From positions 1-42,372 of the forward strand of contig JABHDC010000046.1 of assembly GCA_018673255.1 (NCBI GenBank): DNA of 42,372 nt. The letters run 5' to 3'. Source of the DNA: Gemmatimonadota bacterium (lineage in GTDB: Bacteria > Latescibacterota > UBA2968 > UBA8231). This document shows, piece by piece, positions 1 through 7,496 of this stretch. The first letter of the stretch is position 1. Each line of letters starts with the position of its first letter. The notes beneath the pieces were generated by a model, which worked only from the letters and a program-made list of their open reading frames with translations, ran no database searches and had not been told where the DNA came from. The position numbers and the translations under genes were made by a program.

Positions 1-630
1 TCCGACGCCAGCCACTGCCGCCTTGAGATGGAGATCTCGACCCCCAACTGGCAACGTCGGCTGGAGATGGAGATGTGGACGCGCGGTCTCGACGAGACGT
101 TCATCCGCATCCTGTCGCCAGCCAAGGATGCTGGCATCACGACGCTGCGCAAAGGCACGCAGATGTGGAATTTCTTCCCCCGCATCGACAAGACGATGAA
201 AGTGCCAACCTCGATGATGATGAGTGCATGGATGGGCTCCGATTTCACCAACGATGATCTGGTGAAAGAGTCGACCCTCATCGATGACTACGTCGCGACC
301 GAAGCACCTGCGCCCGCCGACTCGCTCCGATGCCTCGTATTGACCCCCCGTGAACAGACCGCCACGGTCTGGGGACGGATCGAGTTGACTGTGCGGACGA
401 CCGATCTGCTGCCCGTAGAGGAGATCTACTACGACGAGAAAGGCACCGCCATGCGCCGTCTGCGTTTTCTCGACCTGACCCGATTTGGCAAGCGTCTGGT
501 GCCGGCGACGATGGAACTGGTGCCACTGAACAAACCCGGTCATCAGACCGTGATCCGCTACCTGGAGGCGGACTTCGACGCCGAACCTGGTGAGGACACC
601 TTCAGCCTGCGCGCCCTGCGCCGCCGCTGA
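1..630 (+). CDS. LolA-like outer membrane lipoprotein-sorting protein, 5' truncated by window edge
   Basis: The frame is open from base 1, so the N-terminus and any signal peptide lie outside the window; about 209 residues are visible. The text resembles the LolA-like 'outer membrane lipoprotein-sorting protein' group (COG2834-type), a periplasmic beta-sheet protein with alternating aromatic and hydrophobic strands (for example MWNFFPRIDKTMKVP and RYLEADFD). These proteins are thought to carry lipidated or hydrophobic cargo across the periplasm. It lies just upstream of two FtsX-type permeases, an ABC ATPase and a beta-barrel gene on the same strand, which supports a role as the periplasmic part of one export system. 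The internal ATG at 28 is not the true start. Family assignment is fairly secure; the cargo is unknown. Confidence 0.75.
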   Translation, partial: SDASHCRLEMEISTPNWQRRLEMEMWTRGLDETFIRILSPAKDAGITTLRKGTQMWNFFPRIDKTMKVPTSMMMSAWMGSDFTNDDLVKESTLIDDYVATEAPAPADSLRCLVLTPREQTATVWGRIELTVRTTDLLPVEEIYYDEKGTAMRRLRFLDLTRFGKRLVPATMELVPLNKPGHQTVIRYLEADFDAEPGEDTFSLRALRRR

Positions 631-694
631 ACAATGCCTGTGACGCCGTCGCCATGAGACTGCCGCGCGCCATGCTCCCCAGCCGATTCTGACC

Positions 695-2011
695 ATGTGG
701 GGTCTGCTGCGGATCGCCTTCCGCAATGTCTTCCGGCAGAAGCGCCGTTCCCTGCTGACGGGCCTGATGATGGTCGGCGGCTTCACACTGTCGTGCCTGT
801 CCATCGGTATCTCCGATGGCAGCTATGGCCACCTCATCGACCTGTTTACACGCAATCAGACGGGGCACGTGCAGATCCACCGTGCCGGTTATCTGGACCG
901 ACCGTCGCTCTGGGCCACCATCGACGATCTGGATACGGGTCCTGCTCCGGTTCTGGATGGTGAGACCCGCGTCACATCCTGGGCACCACGCCTTAAATCG
1001 CCGGCTCTCGCCTTCCGGGACACCAAGACATCGGGTGCCTACATCGTCGGTGTGGACCCGGTGCGGGAAGCGAGCACGACGCGTCTGGCCGAGCGAGTGA
1101 CAGCAGGTAGGTTTTTTACGCTGCAGCCTGATTCGCTGCAGCCTGATCTCACTGATGACGGTGGCCGTCACCGGACCGCAACGGATGCAGGCGGGAGTGC
1201 TGCCGACGTGATGGCCTCCGACGATCACATCCCCGTCCTGCTGGATCACGGTCTGGCCCGAATTCTCGGGGTCGGTATCGGCGACGACATCGTCCTCATC
1301 GCCCAGGGTGCCGACGGCTCCATCGCCCACGACCTGTTCAGTGTCACCGGACTCGTAGGACGGGCGGGCCAGGCCGGGCTGGGGCTGACCTGCTACATGC
1401 CCTTGGTCGCAGCGCAGGATTTTCTCGCGCTCCAGGGCCGCGTCCATGAGATCACTCTCGTCCTGGATGACCACCGTCACGCGGAATCCGTTGCCCACGA
1501 CCTGGCCACCCACCTCGACCCACAATTGCAGGTGTCACCCTGGCAGGTCGTTGAAGAGGAGTTCTACCGGGCCATGCTCGCCGACGTGGAAGGCATGTGG
1601 CTGAGTCTGCTCGTCATCATCCTCATCGTCGCCATCGGCGTGCTCAATACGGTGCTGATGACAATCCTTGAGCGAACTCGCGAATTCGGCGTTCTGCGCG
1701 CCCTGGGCACACGACCGACCGCCCTGTTCAGTCTCATCGTCCTGGAGACCTCGATCCTCGCCATGTTGTCTCTCCTACCGGCCATGCTGCTGGGCACGGG
1801 ACTCAACTACTGGTTGTCCCAGGCAGGGATCATGTTGCCGGAGGCCGTCGAGGTGGGTGGCGTCTACTTCGACCGGATGTATGGCGAGGTCAACGCCCGT
1901 TCCCTGTGGCTGCCGGCAGCCGTCGTCCTGCTCACGGCCATTCTCGTCAGCATCCTGCCCGCCCTGCGCGCGGCGCGTATCGTCCCCGTCGAGGCCATGC
2001 GAGCCAACTGA
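695..2011 (+). CDS. FtsX/LolCE-type ABC transporter permease 1
   Basis: 438 residues with the MacB/LolC architecture: a basic N-terminus (RNVFRQKRRS), TM1 at about residues 18-40, a large periplasmic domain, then three TM segments at about 300-325, 345-370 and 405-425, ending in the typical LPALRAARIVPVEAMR. Such permeases do not move substrate through the membrane but pass force from the ATPase to periplasmic partners. The ATG at 695 is chosen because it gives the standard N-terminus; no clear ribosome binding site precedes it. The stop is TGATG, overlapping a 25-codon micro-ORF that leads into permease 2. Residues around 142-151 contain a duplicated LQPD from a 15-bp tandem repeat. Confidence 0.9.
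   Translation: MWGLLRIAFRNVFRQKRRSLLTGLMMVGGFTLSCLSIGISDGSYGHLIDLFTRNQTGHVQIHRAGYLDRPSLWATIDDLDTGPAPVLDGETRVTSWAPRLKSPALAFRDTKTSGAYIVGVDPVREASTTRLAERVTAGRFFTLQPDSLQPDLTDDGGRHRTATDAGGSAADVMASDDHIPVLLDHGLARILGVGIGDDIVLIAQGADGSIAHDLFSVTGLVGRAGQAGLGLTCYMPLVAAQDFLALQGRVHEITLVLDDHRHAESVAHDLATHLDPQLQVSPWQVVEEEFYRAMLADVEGMWLSLLVIILIVAIGVLNTVLMTILERTREFGVLRALGTRPTALFSLIVLETSILAMLSLLPAMLLGTGLNYWLSQAGIMLPEAVEVGGVYFDRMYGEVNARSLWLPAAVVLLTAILVSILPALRAARIVPVEAMRAN
1119..1148 (+). repeat. 15-bp tandem duplication inside permease 1
   Basis: Two adjacent copies (1119-1133 and 1134-1148) differ only at the last base. The duplication is in frame and gives LQPDS-LQPDL in the periplasmic domain, so it lengthens a loop without breaking the gene. 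It looks like a recent replication-slippage product. Confidence 0.7.
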
Positions 2012-2088
2012 TGCGAATCTGGCCACCCCAGGTGATGCGCATGCATGCAACTCGCGCCCGACGACCTGGCGAGAAGGCCGGTCGATGA
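2011..2088 (+). other. Candidate micro-ORF bridging the two permease genes
   Basis: A 25-codon frame, Arg-rich (begins MRIWPPQVMR). Its ATG shares one base with permease 1's TGA (TGATG) and its TGA overlaps permease 2's ATG (ATGA, 2085-2088). It fills the intercistronic gap exactly and could pass ribosomes on by reinitiation. No homology is recognised; the same layout recurs at 19039-19119 and 20861-20932. Confidence 0.3.
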
Positions 2089-3299
2089 TCCTCCGTCTCG
2101 CAATCCGCAATCTGCGTCGCAATCGACGCCGAACCCTGCTGGCCGGTCTGGCGATCGGCATTGGCCTTGGGGCGCTCATCTTCACCGAGGCCCTCATGCT
2201 CGGTCTCGAGCACAACATGATCCGTACTGCCACCGACACGTGGCTTGGCCACGGGCAGATCCACCGGCGTCAATTCCGCGACACCTTCGCTGTGGATCAG
2301 ACTATCGTCGGCGCCGGCCAGCTGCTGGACCAGGCTCGGGCTGACGACCGGATCGCCGCCGCCACAGCGCGCACCCAGTGTTTCGCCATGCTCACCTCGG
2401 CCGCCAATGTGGCCGCCGTCGGTGCTTTCGGTATCGATCCGCCGCAAGAACGGCAGGTCTCGCGTCTGGCCTCCGCCCTGCGCGAAGGCACCTTCCTGCA
2501 GGAGAGTGGCATCCTGATCGGCTCGAGATTGGCCGAGACGTTGGAGGTTGGCATCGGCGATCGACTCGTGCTGACCGCGGCCCAGGCGCACACGGGCGAA
2601 TTGTCGCAGGAAATGCTGCGCGTGGAGGGCATCTTCTCCTTCGGCAGTCGCGCCCTCGACGATGGCATGGCCTTCCTGCCCATCGAGCACGCCAGACAGA
2701 TGCTCGGACTGGAAGCGGATGAGGCCCACGAGATCGCCTTGCGCCTGGCGGACTTGACCATCGCCGAAGATCCATCTCACCCCCTGTGGCAGGAGTTCAG
2801 CAGTGTCGACAACGAGGCCCTTGGCTGGCGGCAGTTGATGCCGGAGTTGTCCGCCGTGCTGGAGATGGCCAATGTGTCCATGGCCTTCGTCCTCGTCATC
2901 CTCTTCGGTGTTGTCGCCCTGTCCGTCATCAACACACTCTTCATGTCGCTTCACGAGCGGCTCTTCGAATTCGGCGTACTCCGAGCGATCGGTACCCGCC
3001 CCCTGCGCATGGCCACGTTGGTCATGTGTGAGGCGGCTGGCCTGGCGCTGGTCAGCATCATCGTCGGTGCCCTCATCGGCCTGGGTGTCACCAGTTGGGT
3101 CGCCCACACCGGCATCGACTACGGTGGCGTCCAGTATGCCGGCGTGACCTTCAACGAGCAGATCTATCCCATCCTGCAGTGGCGTCAGTTCGTTGAATTG
3201 CCCCTCTGGGTCTTCTTCTTTTCCCTCGCCGCCGGCCTGTATCCGGCGCGTTATGCAGCGCGCCTGAAACCGGCTGAGGCCATGCGACGGAGCTTCTGA
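2085..3299 (+). CDS. FtsX/LolCE-type ABC transporter permease 2
   Basis: 404 residues. The ATG at 2085 gives the expected N-terminus (MILRLAIRNLRRNRRRTLLA); the frame is open further upstream but that part reads out-of-frame through permease 1. It has TM1 at about 15-40, a periplasmic domain of about 240 residues, and three C-terminal TM segments, ending in YPARYAARLKPAEAMRR, the FtsX-family terminal signature. It is a paralogue of permease 1, so the pair probably forms a LolCE-like heterodimer with the ATPase that starts 6 bases after its stop. Confidence 0.9.
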   Translation: MILRLAIRNLRRNRRRTLLAGLAIGIGLGALIFTEALMLGLEHNMIRTATDTWLGHGQIHRRQFRDTFAVDQTIVGAGQLLDQARADDRIAAATARTQCFAMLTSAANVAAVGAFGIDPPQERQVSRLASALREGTFLQESGILIGSRLAETLEVGIGDRLVLTAAQAHTGELSQEMLRVEGIFSFGSRALDDGMAFLPIEHARQMLGLEADEAHEIALRLADLTIAEDPSHPLWQEFSSVDNEALGWRQLMPELSAVLEMANVSMAFVLVILFGVVALSVINTLFMSLHERLFEFGVLRAIGTRPLRMATLVMCEAAGLALVSIIVGALIGLGVTSWVAHTGIDYGGVQYAGVTFNEQIYPILQWRQFVELPLWVFFFSLAAGLYPARYAARLKPAEAMRRSF

Positions 3300-3304
3300 C
3301 AGAC

Positions 3305-4018
3305 GTGACCACGCCCACAATGACCCTTGCCAGCGAACTGATTCGAACCGAGAAGATTTCACGTGTTTACCGCACGGGTGAGATCGAAGTGCACGCAGTT
3401 CACGAGGTGGACTTCACCGTGCATCGCGGCGAATTCACCGCCGTGGCCGGTCCCTCCGGTTCGGGGAAATCGACCCTCCTGAATCTGGTCTCCGGTCTCG
3501 ATGTACCGACCACTGGCCGCGTGTTGCTCGCCGGACGCGACATCAGCACGCTGGGTGGCGGCGAATTGTCGGACTACCGGCGCGACCACGTGGGTTTCAT
3601 CTTTCAGTCCTACAATCTGATTCCCGTTCTGAGCGTCGCCGAGAACGTGGAATATGTCATGCTCCTGCAGGGCGTCAGCGCCGTGGATCGACGCCGGCGT
3701 GTCGATGAGATCCTCAACCTGGTGGGTCTGCCCGAGATGGCCGAGCGCCGACCCGACCAGCTCTCCGGCGGCCAGCAGCAGCGTGTCGCCATCGCTCGCG
3801 CCATGGTCTCGAATCCAGACCTCATTCTCGCCGATGAACCCACGGCCAATCTCGACTCCACCACTGGCACCGGCCTCATCGACACGATGCGACAGCTCAA
3901 CGAGGACCGGGGGATGACATTCCTGTTCTCCACCCACGACAGCATGATCATGGAGCGGGCCAGGAGACTGGTGGTTCTGCGTGACGGCCGCATCGACACA
4001 GATGAGACCCGTTCGTGA
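3305..4018 (+). CDS. MacB/LolD-type ABC transporter ATP-binding protein
   Basis: 237 residues, GTG start (an in-frame ATG follows at 3320). Complete nucleotide-binding domain: Walker A GPSGSGKST (about 49-57), Q-loop Gln at about 101, signature LSGGQQQR (153-160), Walker B LILADEPT (173-180) and the H-loop in STHD. The MacB/LolD/FtsE subfamily, which pairs with FtsX-fold permeases, matches the two genes upstream. It ends in GTGA, overlapping the GTG of the beta-barrel gene, so the five genes look translationally coupled. The energy-coupling role is secure; the substrate is not known. Confidence 0.93.
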   Translation: MTTPTMTLASELIRTEKISRVYRTGEIEVHAVHEVDFTVHRGEFTAVAGPSGSGKSTLLNLVSGLDVPTTGRVLLAGRDISTLGGGELSDYRRDHVGFIFQSYNLIPVLSVAENVEYVMLLQGVSAVDRRRRVDEILNLVGLPEMAERRPDQLSGGQQQRVAIARAMVSNPDLILADEPTANLDSTTGTGLIDTMRQLNEDRGMTFLFSTHDSMIMERARRLVVLRDGRIDTDETRS

Positions 4019-5202
4019 GGCGCGTCCATCCGGCCTGGGTCCTGACCCTTCTCGTTCTGTACGGGCCCATCGCCTCTGACGCATTGCGCTGGCGTCCGGT
4101 GACCGGCTACGCCAAACAGTTCGGTTCGGTCTTCAACTCGCCCCTGCGAATCGGCACCGATGCGCTGCTCACCGGACGACTTCGGCTCAATAGCGGTGCC
4201 AGCCACGGCCGCTTCGATCTGGAGGTGGGCATCGACATCGTGCCCCGCCTTCGATCCTCTATCGATGCCCTGGACAGTGGCCTGCCGGAACCCGAAGGCA
4301 GTGCCTATCGACTCACCGACATCCGCCAACGCCTGTTGCCCAGAGATGGGTCGGGGCAACTTGAACTGTTCCAGAACATCGACCGCCTCGCCCTGGGGAT
4401 TCGCCTCGGTCGGGCCGATCTGAGGATCGGGCGCCAGCCCCTGGCCTTCGGCGACGCCCTCGTCGTCAATGCCACCGATGTCATCGCCCCCTTCACCTAC
4501 CAGGTGATCGACAAGGAGGAACGCACGGGGGTGGATGCCGTGCGTTTGCGGTGGGCACTAGGTGAGTTGAGTGAGGCCGATGTGGGTTGGGTTGTCGGGG
4601 ATGGCGGTCGTCTCGACGACTCAGCGGGGTTTGCCCGTCTTCGTCTGTATGTGCTGGATACGGATGTGACACCCATGGCGATCCTATTCCAGCAACATCA
4701 CCTTCTCGGCCTCAGCCTGACACGCAATGTCTGGGGAGCCAGCACCTATCTGGAGATGGCACAGGTCTTCGCCGAAGAAGGCAGCGACTACACACGCTGG
4801 TCGATCGGCTCACAGCAGACTGTACATCCACAGCTTCACTCCCTCATCGAATTCCATCACAATGGCGCCGGTCGAAACAGAATCGATCCCGATGCCGGTG
4901 TGCCCCATCCCAGCGCCTATCGGGACGCGGGGGTTTATCTGCTGGCGAGAGACTATCTGATCCCCTCGGTTGTCTGGCAGATGTCTGCCTTGAGCACACT
5001 GTCCCTTCAGGCCCTCATGAATCTCCATGATGGATCCTGGCTGGCCGGCCCGCGCGTCGAGTTCAGCCTGCGCGACGACCTGATCGCCGAAGCCGGTCTC
5101 TTCAAGGGTTTTGCCGCCCTTCCAACTGTGACTCGCCATGATGACCCGGAATTCGTCCTCTACGGACACACCTTCTTCGCCGACATCCGCCGCTACTTCT
5201 GA
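4015..5202 (+). CDS. Predicted outer-membrane beta-barrel protein, export-cassette partner
   Basis: 395 residues. A signal peptide is visible (basic MRR, hydrophobic VLTLLVLYG, probable cleavage near SDA). The rest alternates short amphipathic strands and turns (for example RLALGIRLGRADLRIGRQ) and ends in Phe (FFADIRRYF), as outer-membrane barrels do. It resembles alginate-export or porin-like barrels only in general form. The GTG at 4015 overlaps the ATPase stop, making it the last gene of the cassette and the likely outer-membrane component. I do not recognise a named family with certainty. Confidence 0.65.
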   Translation: MRRVHPAWVLTLLVLYGPIASDALRWRPVTGYAKQFGSVFNSPLRIGTDALLTGRLRLNSGASHGRFDLEVGIDIVPRLRSSIDALDSGLPEPEGSAYRLTDIRQRLLPRDGSGQLELFQNIDRLALGIRLGRADLRIGRQPLAFGDALVVNATDVIAPFTYQVIDKEERTGVDAVRLRWALGELSEADVGWVVGDGGRLDDSAGFARLRLYVLDTDVTPMAILFQQHHLLGLSLTRNVWGASTYLEMAQVFAEEGSDYTRWSIGSQQTVHPQLHSLIEFHHNGAGRNRIDPDAGVPHPSAYRDAGVYLLARDYLIPSVVWQMSALSTLSLQALMNLHDGSWLAGPRVEFSLRDDLIAEAGLFKGFAALPTVTRHDDPEFVLYGHTFFADIRRYF

Positions 5203-5208
5203 CCGACC

Positions 5209-5220
5209 ATTGCCGGCAAT
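5209..5220. promoter_or_regulatory. 12-bp perfect palindrome after the export cassette
   Basis: ATTGCCGGCAAT is its own reverse complement, lying between the beta-barrel stop and the HAD gene. With the hairpin at 5231-5249 it may be part of a terminator or an operator. There is no T tract. Confidence 0.3.
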
Positions 5221-5230
5221 CGAAACGCTG

Positions 5231-5249
5231 ATGCAAGGGGCTCCTGCAT
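5231..5249 (+). terminator. Candidate hairpin between the export cassette and the HAD operon
   Basis: ATGCA pairs with TGCAT, continuing with GG/CC after one bulged A, giving a 7-bp stem with a 4-nt loop. It is not followed by a T run, so intrinsic termination is uncertain; it lies just upstream of the putative HAD promoter. Confidence 0.3.
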
Positions 5250-5266
5250 TGAACGGGACAGTACCG

Positions 5267-5272
5267 TAGACT
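5267..5272 (+). promoter_or_regulatory. Candidate -10 element (TAGACT) for the HAD operon
   Basis: TAGACT lies 7 bases before the HAD ATG, which would put the transcript start at or next to the start codon (leaderless). The same hexamer preceded by G occurs in the gaps before the mannosidase, URO-D and GH32-like genes. No convincing -35 box was found. Confidence 0.3.
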
Positions 5273-5279
5273 CTGCACC

Positions 5280-5906
5280 ATGACTGATTCAGGACATCCC
5301 ACGGCACTGCTTTTCGACCTCGGCAATGTGGCCATCGACATCGACTTCGACCGGGCCTTTGTCAGTTGGTCCAACCACTCGGGCGTGTCTGTCGATCTGC
5401 TGCGTCAGCGGTTCCGCCAGGAGGATGCCTACGCGCGCCATGAGCGGGGTGAGATCGACTTTGCAACCTATGCCGGCCACCTCCGGCATCTGCTGGGTGT
5501 GGAGATCGGCGACGACGACCTGAAGTCGGGCTGGAACGCCATCTACGTTCGCGAACGACCCGGCATGCGAGACCTGCTGCGTCGCTGCGCCGCCCGCCTG
5601 CCGACCTTGGCCTTCACCAATACCAATGCGACACACCAGCGGGTCTGGTCCAGCCTCTACCCCGAACTGCTGAGTCATTTCAGCCAGATCTACGTATCCA
5701 GTGATCTGGGCCTGCGCAAACCCGACACGATCGCCTACGATGCCGTGATCCAGGCCATGGGATGTCGCGCCGATCAGGTCCTGTTCTTTGACGACATGCA
5801 ACAGAACATCGACGGTGCCCGGGCCGCCGGATTGCGGGCGGTGCTGGTCAATTGCCTGGAAGATGTCACCGGGGCCGTGGCCCCCATTCTTGAGGAATCC
5901 GCGTGA
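5280..5906 (+). CDS. HAD-superfamily hydrolase, YihX-like (sugar phosphatase)
   Basis: 208 residues. It follows the E. coli YihX pattern (alpha-D-glucose-1-phosphate phosphatase) along its length: FDLGNV with the nucleophilic Asp at about residue 13, then DIDFDRAF, the HERGEIDF cap-region segment, the Ser/Thr motif in AFTNTN, Lys in LGLRKPD, and the acidic motif FFDDMQQNIDGA. It probably dephosphorylates a sugar phosphate in the cytoplasm; the exact substrate cannot be read from sequence. The ATG lies just after a TAGACT -10-like box with no ribosome binding site. Its TGA overlaps the GTG of the next gene. Confidence 0.88.
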   Translation: MTDSGHPTALLFDLGNVAIDIDFDRAFVSWSNHSGVSVDLLRQRFRQEDAYARHERGEIDFATYAGHLRHLLGVEIGDDDLKSGWNAIYVRERPGMRDLLRRCAARLPTLAFTNTNATHQRVWSSLYPELLSHFSQIYVSSDLGLRKPDTIAYDAVIQAMGCRADQVLFFDDMQQNIDGARAAGLRAVLVNCLEDVTGAVAPILEESA

Positions 5907-6247
5907 ACCGACCGACTGCCCGTCATCGCATCATCGCCGGCTTCAGTGTTCTGAGCGCTCTGCTGCTGGCGATCCTCAACGAAATGTGTCAGCGCCTCGT
6001 CGAGGCCGGCTTGCTGCAGGACCGGTTGGTCTTCGACTACGTCAGTGACGCCATGCTCGTGCCCATTGTGGCCTGTACACTGATCGCCTGGCGCGGCCAC
6101 ATCTCCATTGCAGCCATGGGTGCCTTGGCGACGGCATTTTCATTGAGGGAGATCTTCAGTCGACTCGATCCGTACGACATCCTCACCTACTGGGTGAGTG
6201 CCGTGCTCATCCACCTGTTGCTGAATCGATCCGCGCCCGAATCATGA
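5903..6247 (+). CDS. Small polytopic membrane protein, unknown function
   Basis: 114 residues, GTG start overlapping the HAD stop (GTGA) and ATGA overlap with the next gene, so it is surely translated with both. Four hydrophobic segments are visible, at about residues 9-27, 48-64, 68-84 and 92-108. The second boundary carries an Arg (AWRGH), suggesting short loops. No family is recognised. Its place between a sugar-phosphate phosphatase-like protein and an enolase-superfamily enzyme suggests a role tied to that pathway, possibly transport or an anchor, but nothing in the sequence shows this directly. Confidence 0.7.
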   Translation: MNRPTARHRIIAGFSVLSALLLAILNEMCQRLVEAGLLQDRLVFDYVSDAMLVPIVACTLIAWRGHISIAAMGALATAFSLREIFSRLDPYDILTYWVSAVLIHLLLNRSAPES

Positions 6248-7410
6248 AGATCACCCGGATCGACATCACCCGGGTCCACGTGCCGCAACGCACGATGCCC
6301 GGCGACCAGCCCGTAGAGACGCCGAACGACGGGTACGTTGCCACAGCCGGTCTCGACAAACACATCATCCGCATGCGTACCGATGTTGGGATCACCGGCC
6401 TGGGCGAAACGTGGAAGGGCACACCTGATGCAGCAGTCGATGCGGCAGCCCGAGCCCTGATCGGCCTGGATCCGACTCGACTCTCGCTGTTGCACCTGCC
6501 GCTGCCCTACGACGACGAGATCGTCAATGCCCGTGACAAGGGCACCCTCGTCGCCGTGGCCCCCGTCGCGCACAACCCCTCGATTCACGCCTTCGAAGTG
6601 GCCATTGCGGATATCGTGGGGCAGGCTCACGGGGTGCCGATCTGTCAGCTACTTGGCGGTGCGGTTCGTGATCGAGTGCTCGTCCACTATTGGTCCGGCC
6701 GGCGCCCCCCCGAGGAACTGGCCCAGGTCGCACTGGCGGCTAAAGAGCAGGGCTTCTCCGGCATCAAGATCAAGTGTGTTCTGGAGGATCCGAATGTCGA
6801 ACGCGTGCAGGCGATTCATGCCGCCTGCGGCCCGGACTTCCGCATCACCCTCGATCCCAACCAGCGATTCCACACGATTCAGGACACCCTCGCTCTGGCT
6901 GAGGCCCTCGACGGTTATCCGATCGAACTCTTCGAGGATCCCCTGCCCAAGGCATCGGGATTCCACGATTACGTGAAGCTGCGTGAGCGGATGAATATCC
7001 CCGTCGGACTGCATCTGGAGCGACCGGAGGATGTATTGGAAGCGATCCGACTGGGGGCGGCGGACATCTTCAATCTGCGCGGCACCATGTCCACGGTGAA
7101 TCGTCTGGGTTATCTGGCCGAGACCGCCGGCATTCACATCTGGCGTGGATCCGGCCTGGATCTGGGCATCCTGGATGCCTCCTACGCCCATGTCTGCGCG
7201 GCCACACCTTCCTGCACCCTCGGCAGTGACATCGTCGGCCAATTCGCCCGCGAGGACGATCTGATCCTCGAACCACTGGTCTACGAGGATTCCCATGTGA
7301 TGGTGCCACAGGGCCCCGGCCTGGGCGTCGATCTGGACGAGGAAGCCCTCGACAGGTACACAGTATCGCAGGGCGACAACGGCGGCCCGGCCCACTGGTC
7401 CACGACGTAA
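6244..7410 (+). CDS. Mandelate racemase/muconate lactonizing enzyme family protein (enolase superfamily)
   Basis: 388 residues. N-terminal capping domain, then the TIM barrel. Catalytic features: KxK at Lys175/Lys177 (GIKIKC), metal ligands Asp204 (LDPNQ) and Glu231 (LFEDP), third ligand probably Glu259 (GLHLER), and His298 (HIWRG) in the region of the mandelate-racemase general base. Family members abstract an alpha proton from a carboxylate, often dehydrating or racemising acid sugars. The ATG overlaps the stop of the membrane-protein gene. With glycosidases nearby, a sugar-acid dehydratase is likely, but the substrate is not determined. Confidence 0.9.
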   Translation: MKITRIDITRVHVPQRTMPGDQPVETPNDGYVATAGLDKHIIRMRTDVGITGLGETWKGTPDAAVDAAARALIGLDPTRLSLLHLPLPYDDEIVNARDKGTLVAVAPVAHNPSIHAFEVAIADIVGQAHGVPICQLLGGAVRDRVLVHYWSGRRPPEELAQVALAAKEQGFSGIKIKCVLEDPNVERVQAIHAACGPDFRITLDPNQRFHTIQDTLALAEALDGYPIELFEDPLPKASGFHDYVKLRERMNIPVGLHLERPEDVLEAIRLGAADIFNLRGTMSTVNRLGYLAETAGIHIWRGSGLDLGILDASYAHVCAATPSCTLGSDIVGQFAREDDLILEPLVYEDSHVMVPQGPGLGVDLDEEALDRYTVSQGDNGGPAHWSTT

Positions 7411-7437
7411 CACGAGGCCGGTAACCCCGGTCCGTTC

Positions 7438-7473
7438 GGCGACGATGCACCCGCATCCGGGCGCCCCGTCGCC
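7438..7473. terminator. Candidate bidirectional hairpin between convergent genes
   Basis: GGCGACG (7438-7444) pairs perfectly with CGTCGCC (7467-7473), with a second small stem inside (GATGC/GCATC). It lies in the 86-base gap between the convergent enolase-family and beta-helix genes. There is no T tract, so this is only a candidate. Confidence 0.3.
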
Positions 7474-7496
7474 GGCTGCTCATTCGGTCGCCAGCG

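Noticed and set aside
634..692. Two tiny frames (634-657 and 654-692) between the LolA-like gene and permease 1
   Set aside because: They overlap each other by ATGA but do not touch the flanking genes and are only 7 and 12 codons, so chance is likely.
1668..2084. Upstream extension of permease 2 into permease 1
   Set aside because: It reads the permease 1 coding region out of frame; the family N-terminus begins at 2085.
1947..3362. Minus-strand open frame of 471 codons across permease 2
   Set aside because: Antisense shadow; the opposite strand has an intact FtsX permease with correct TM pattern.
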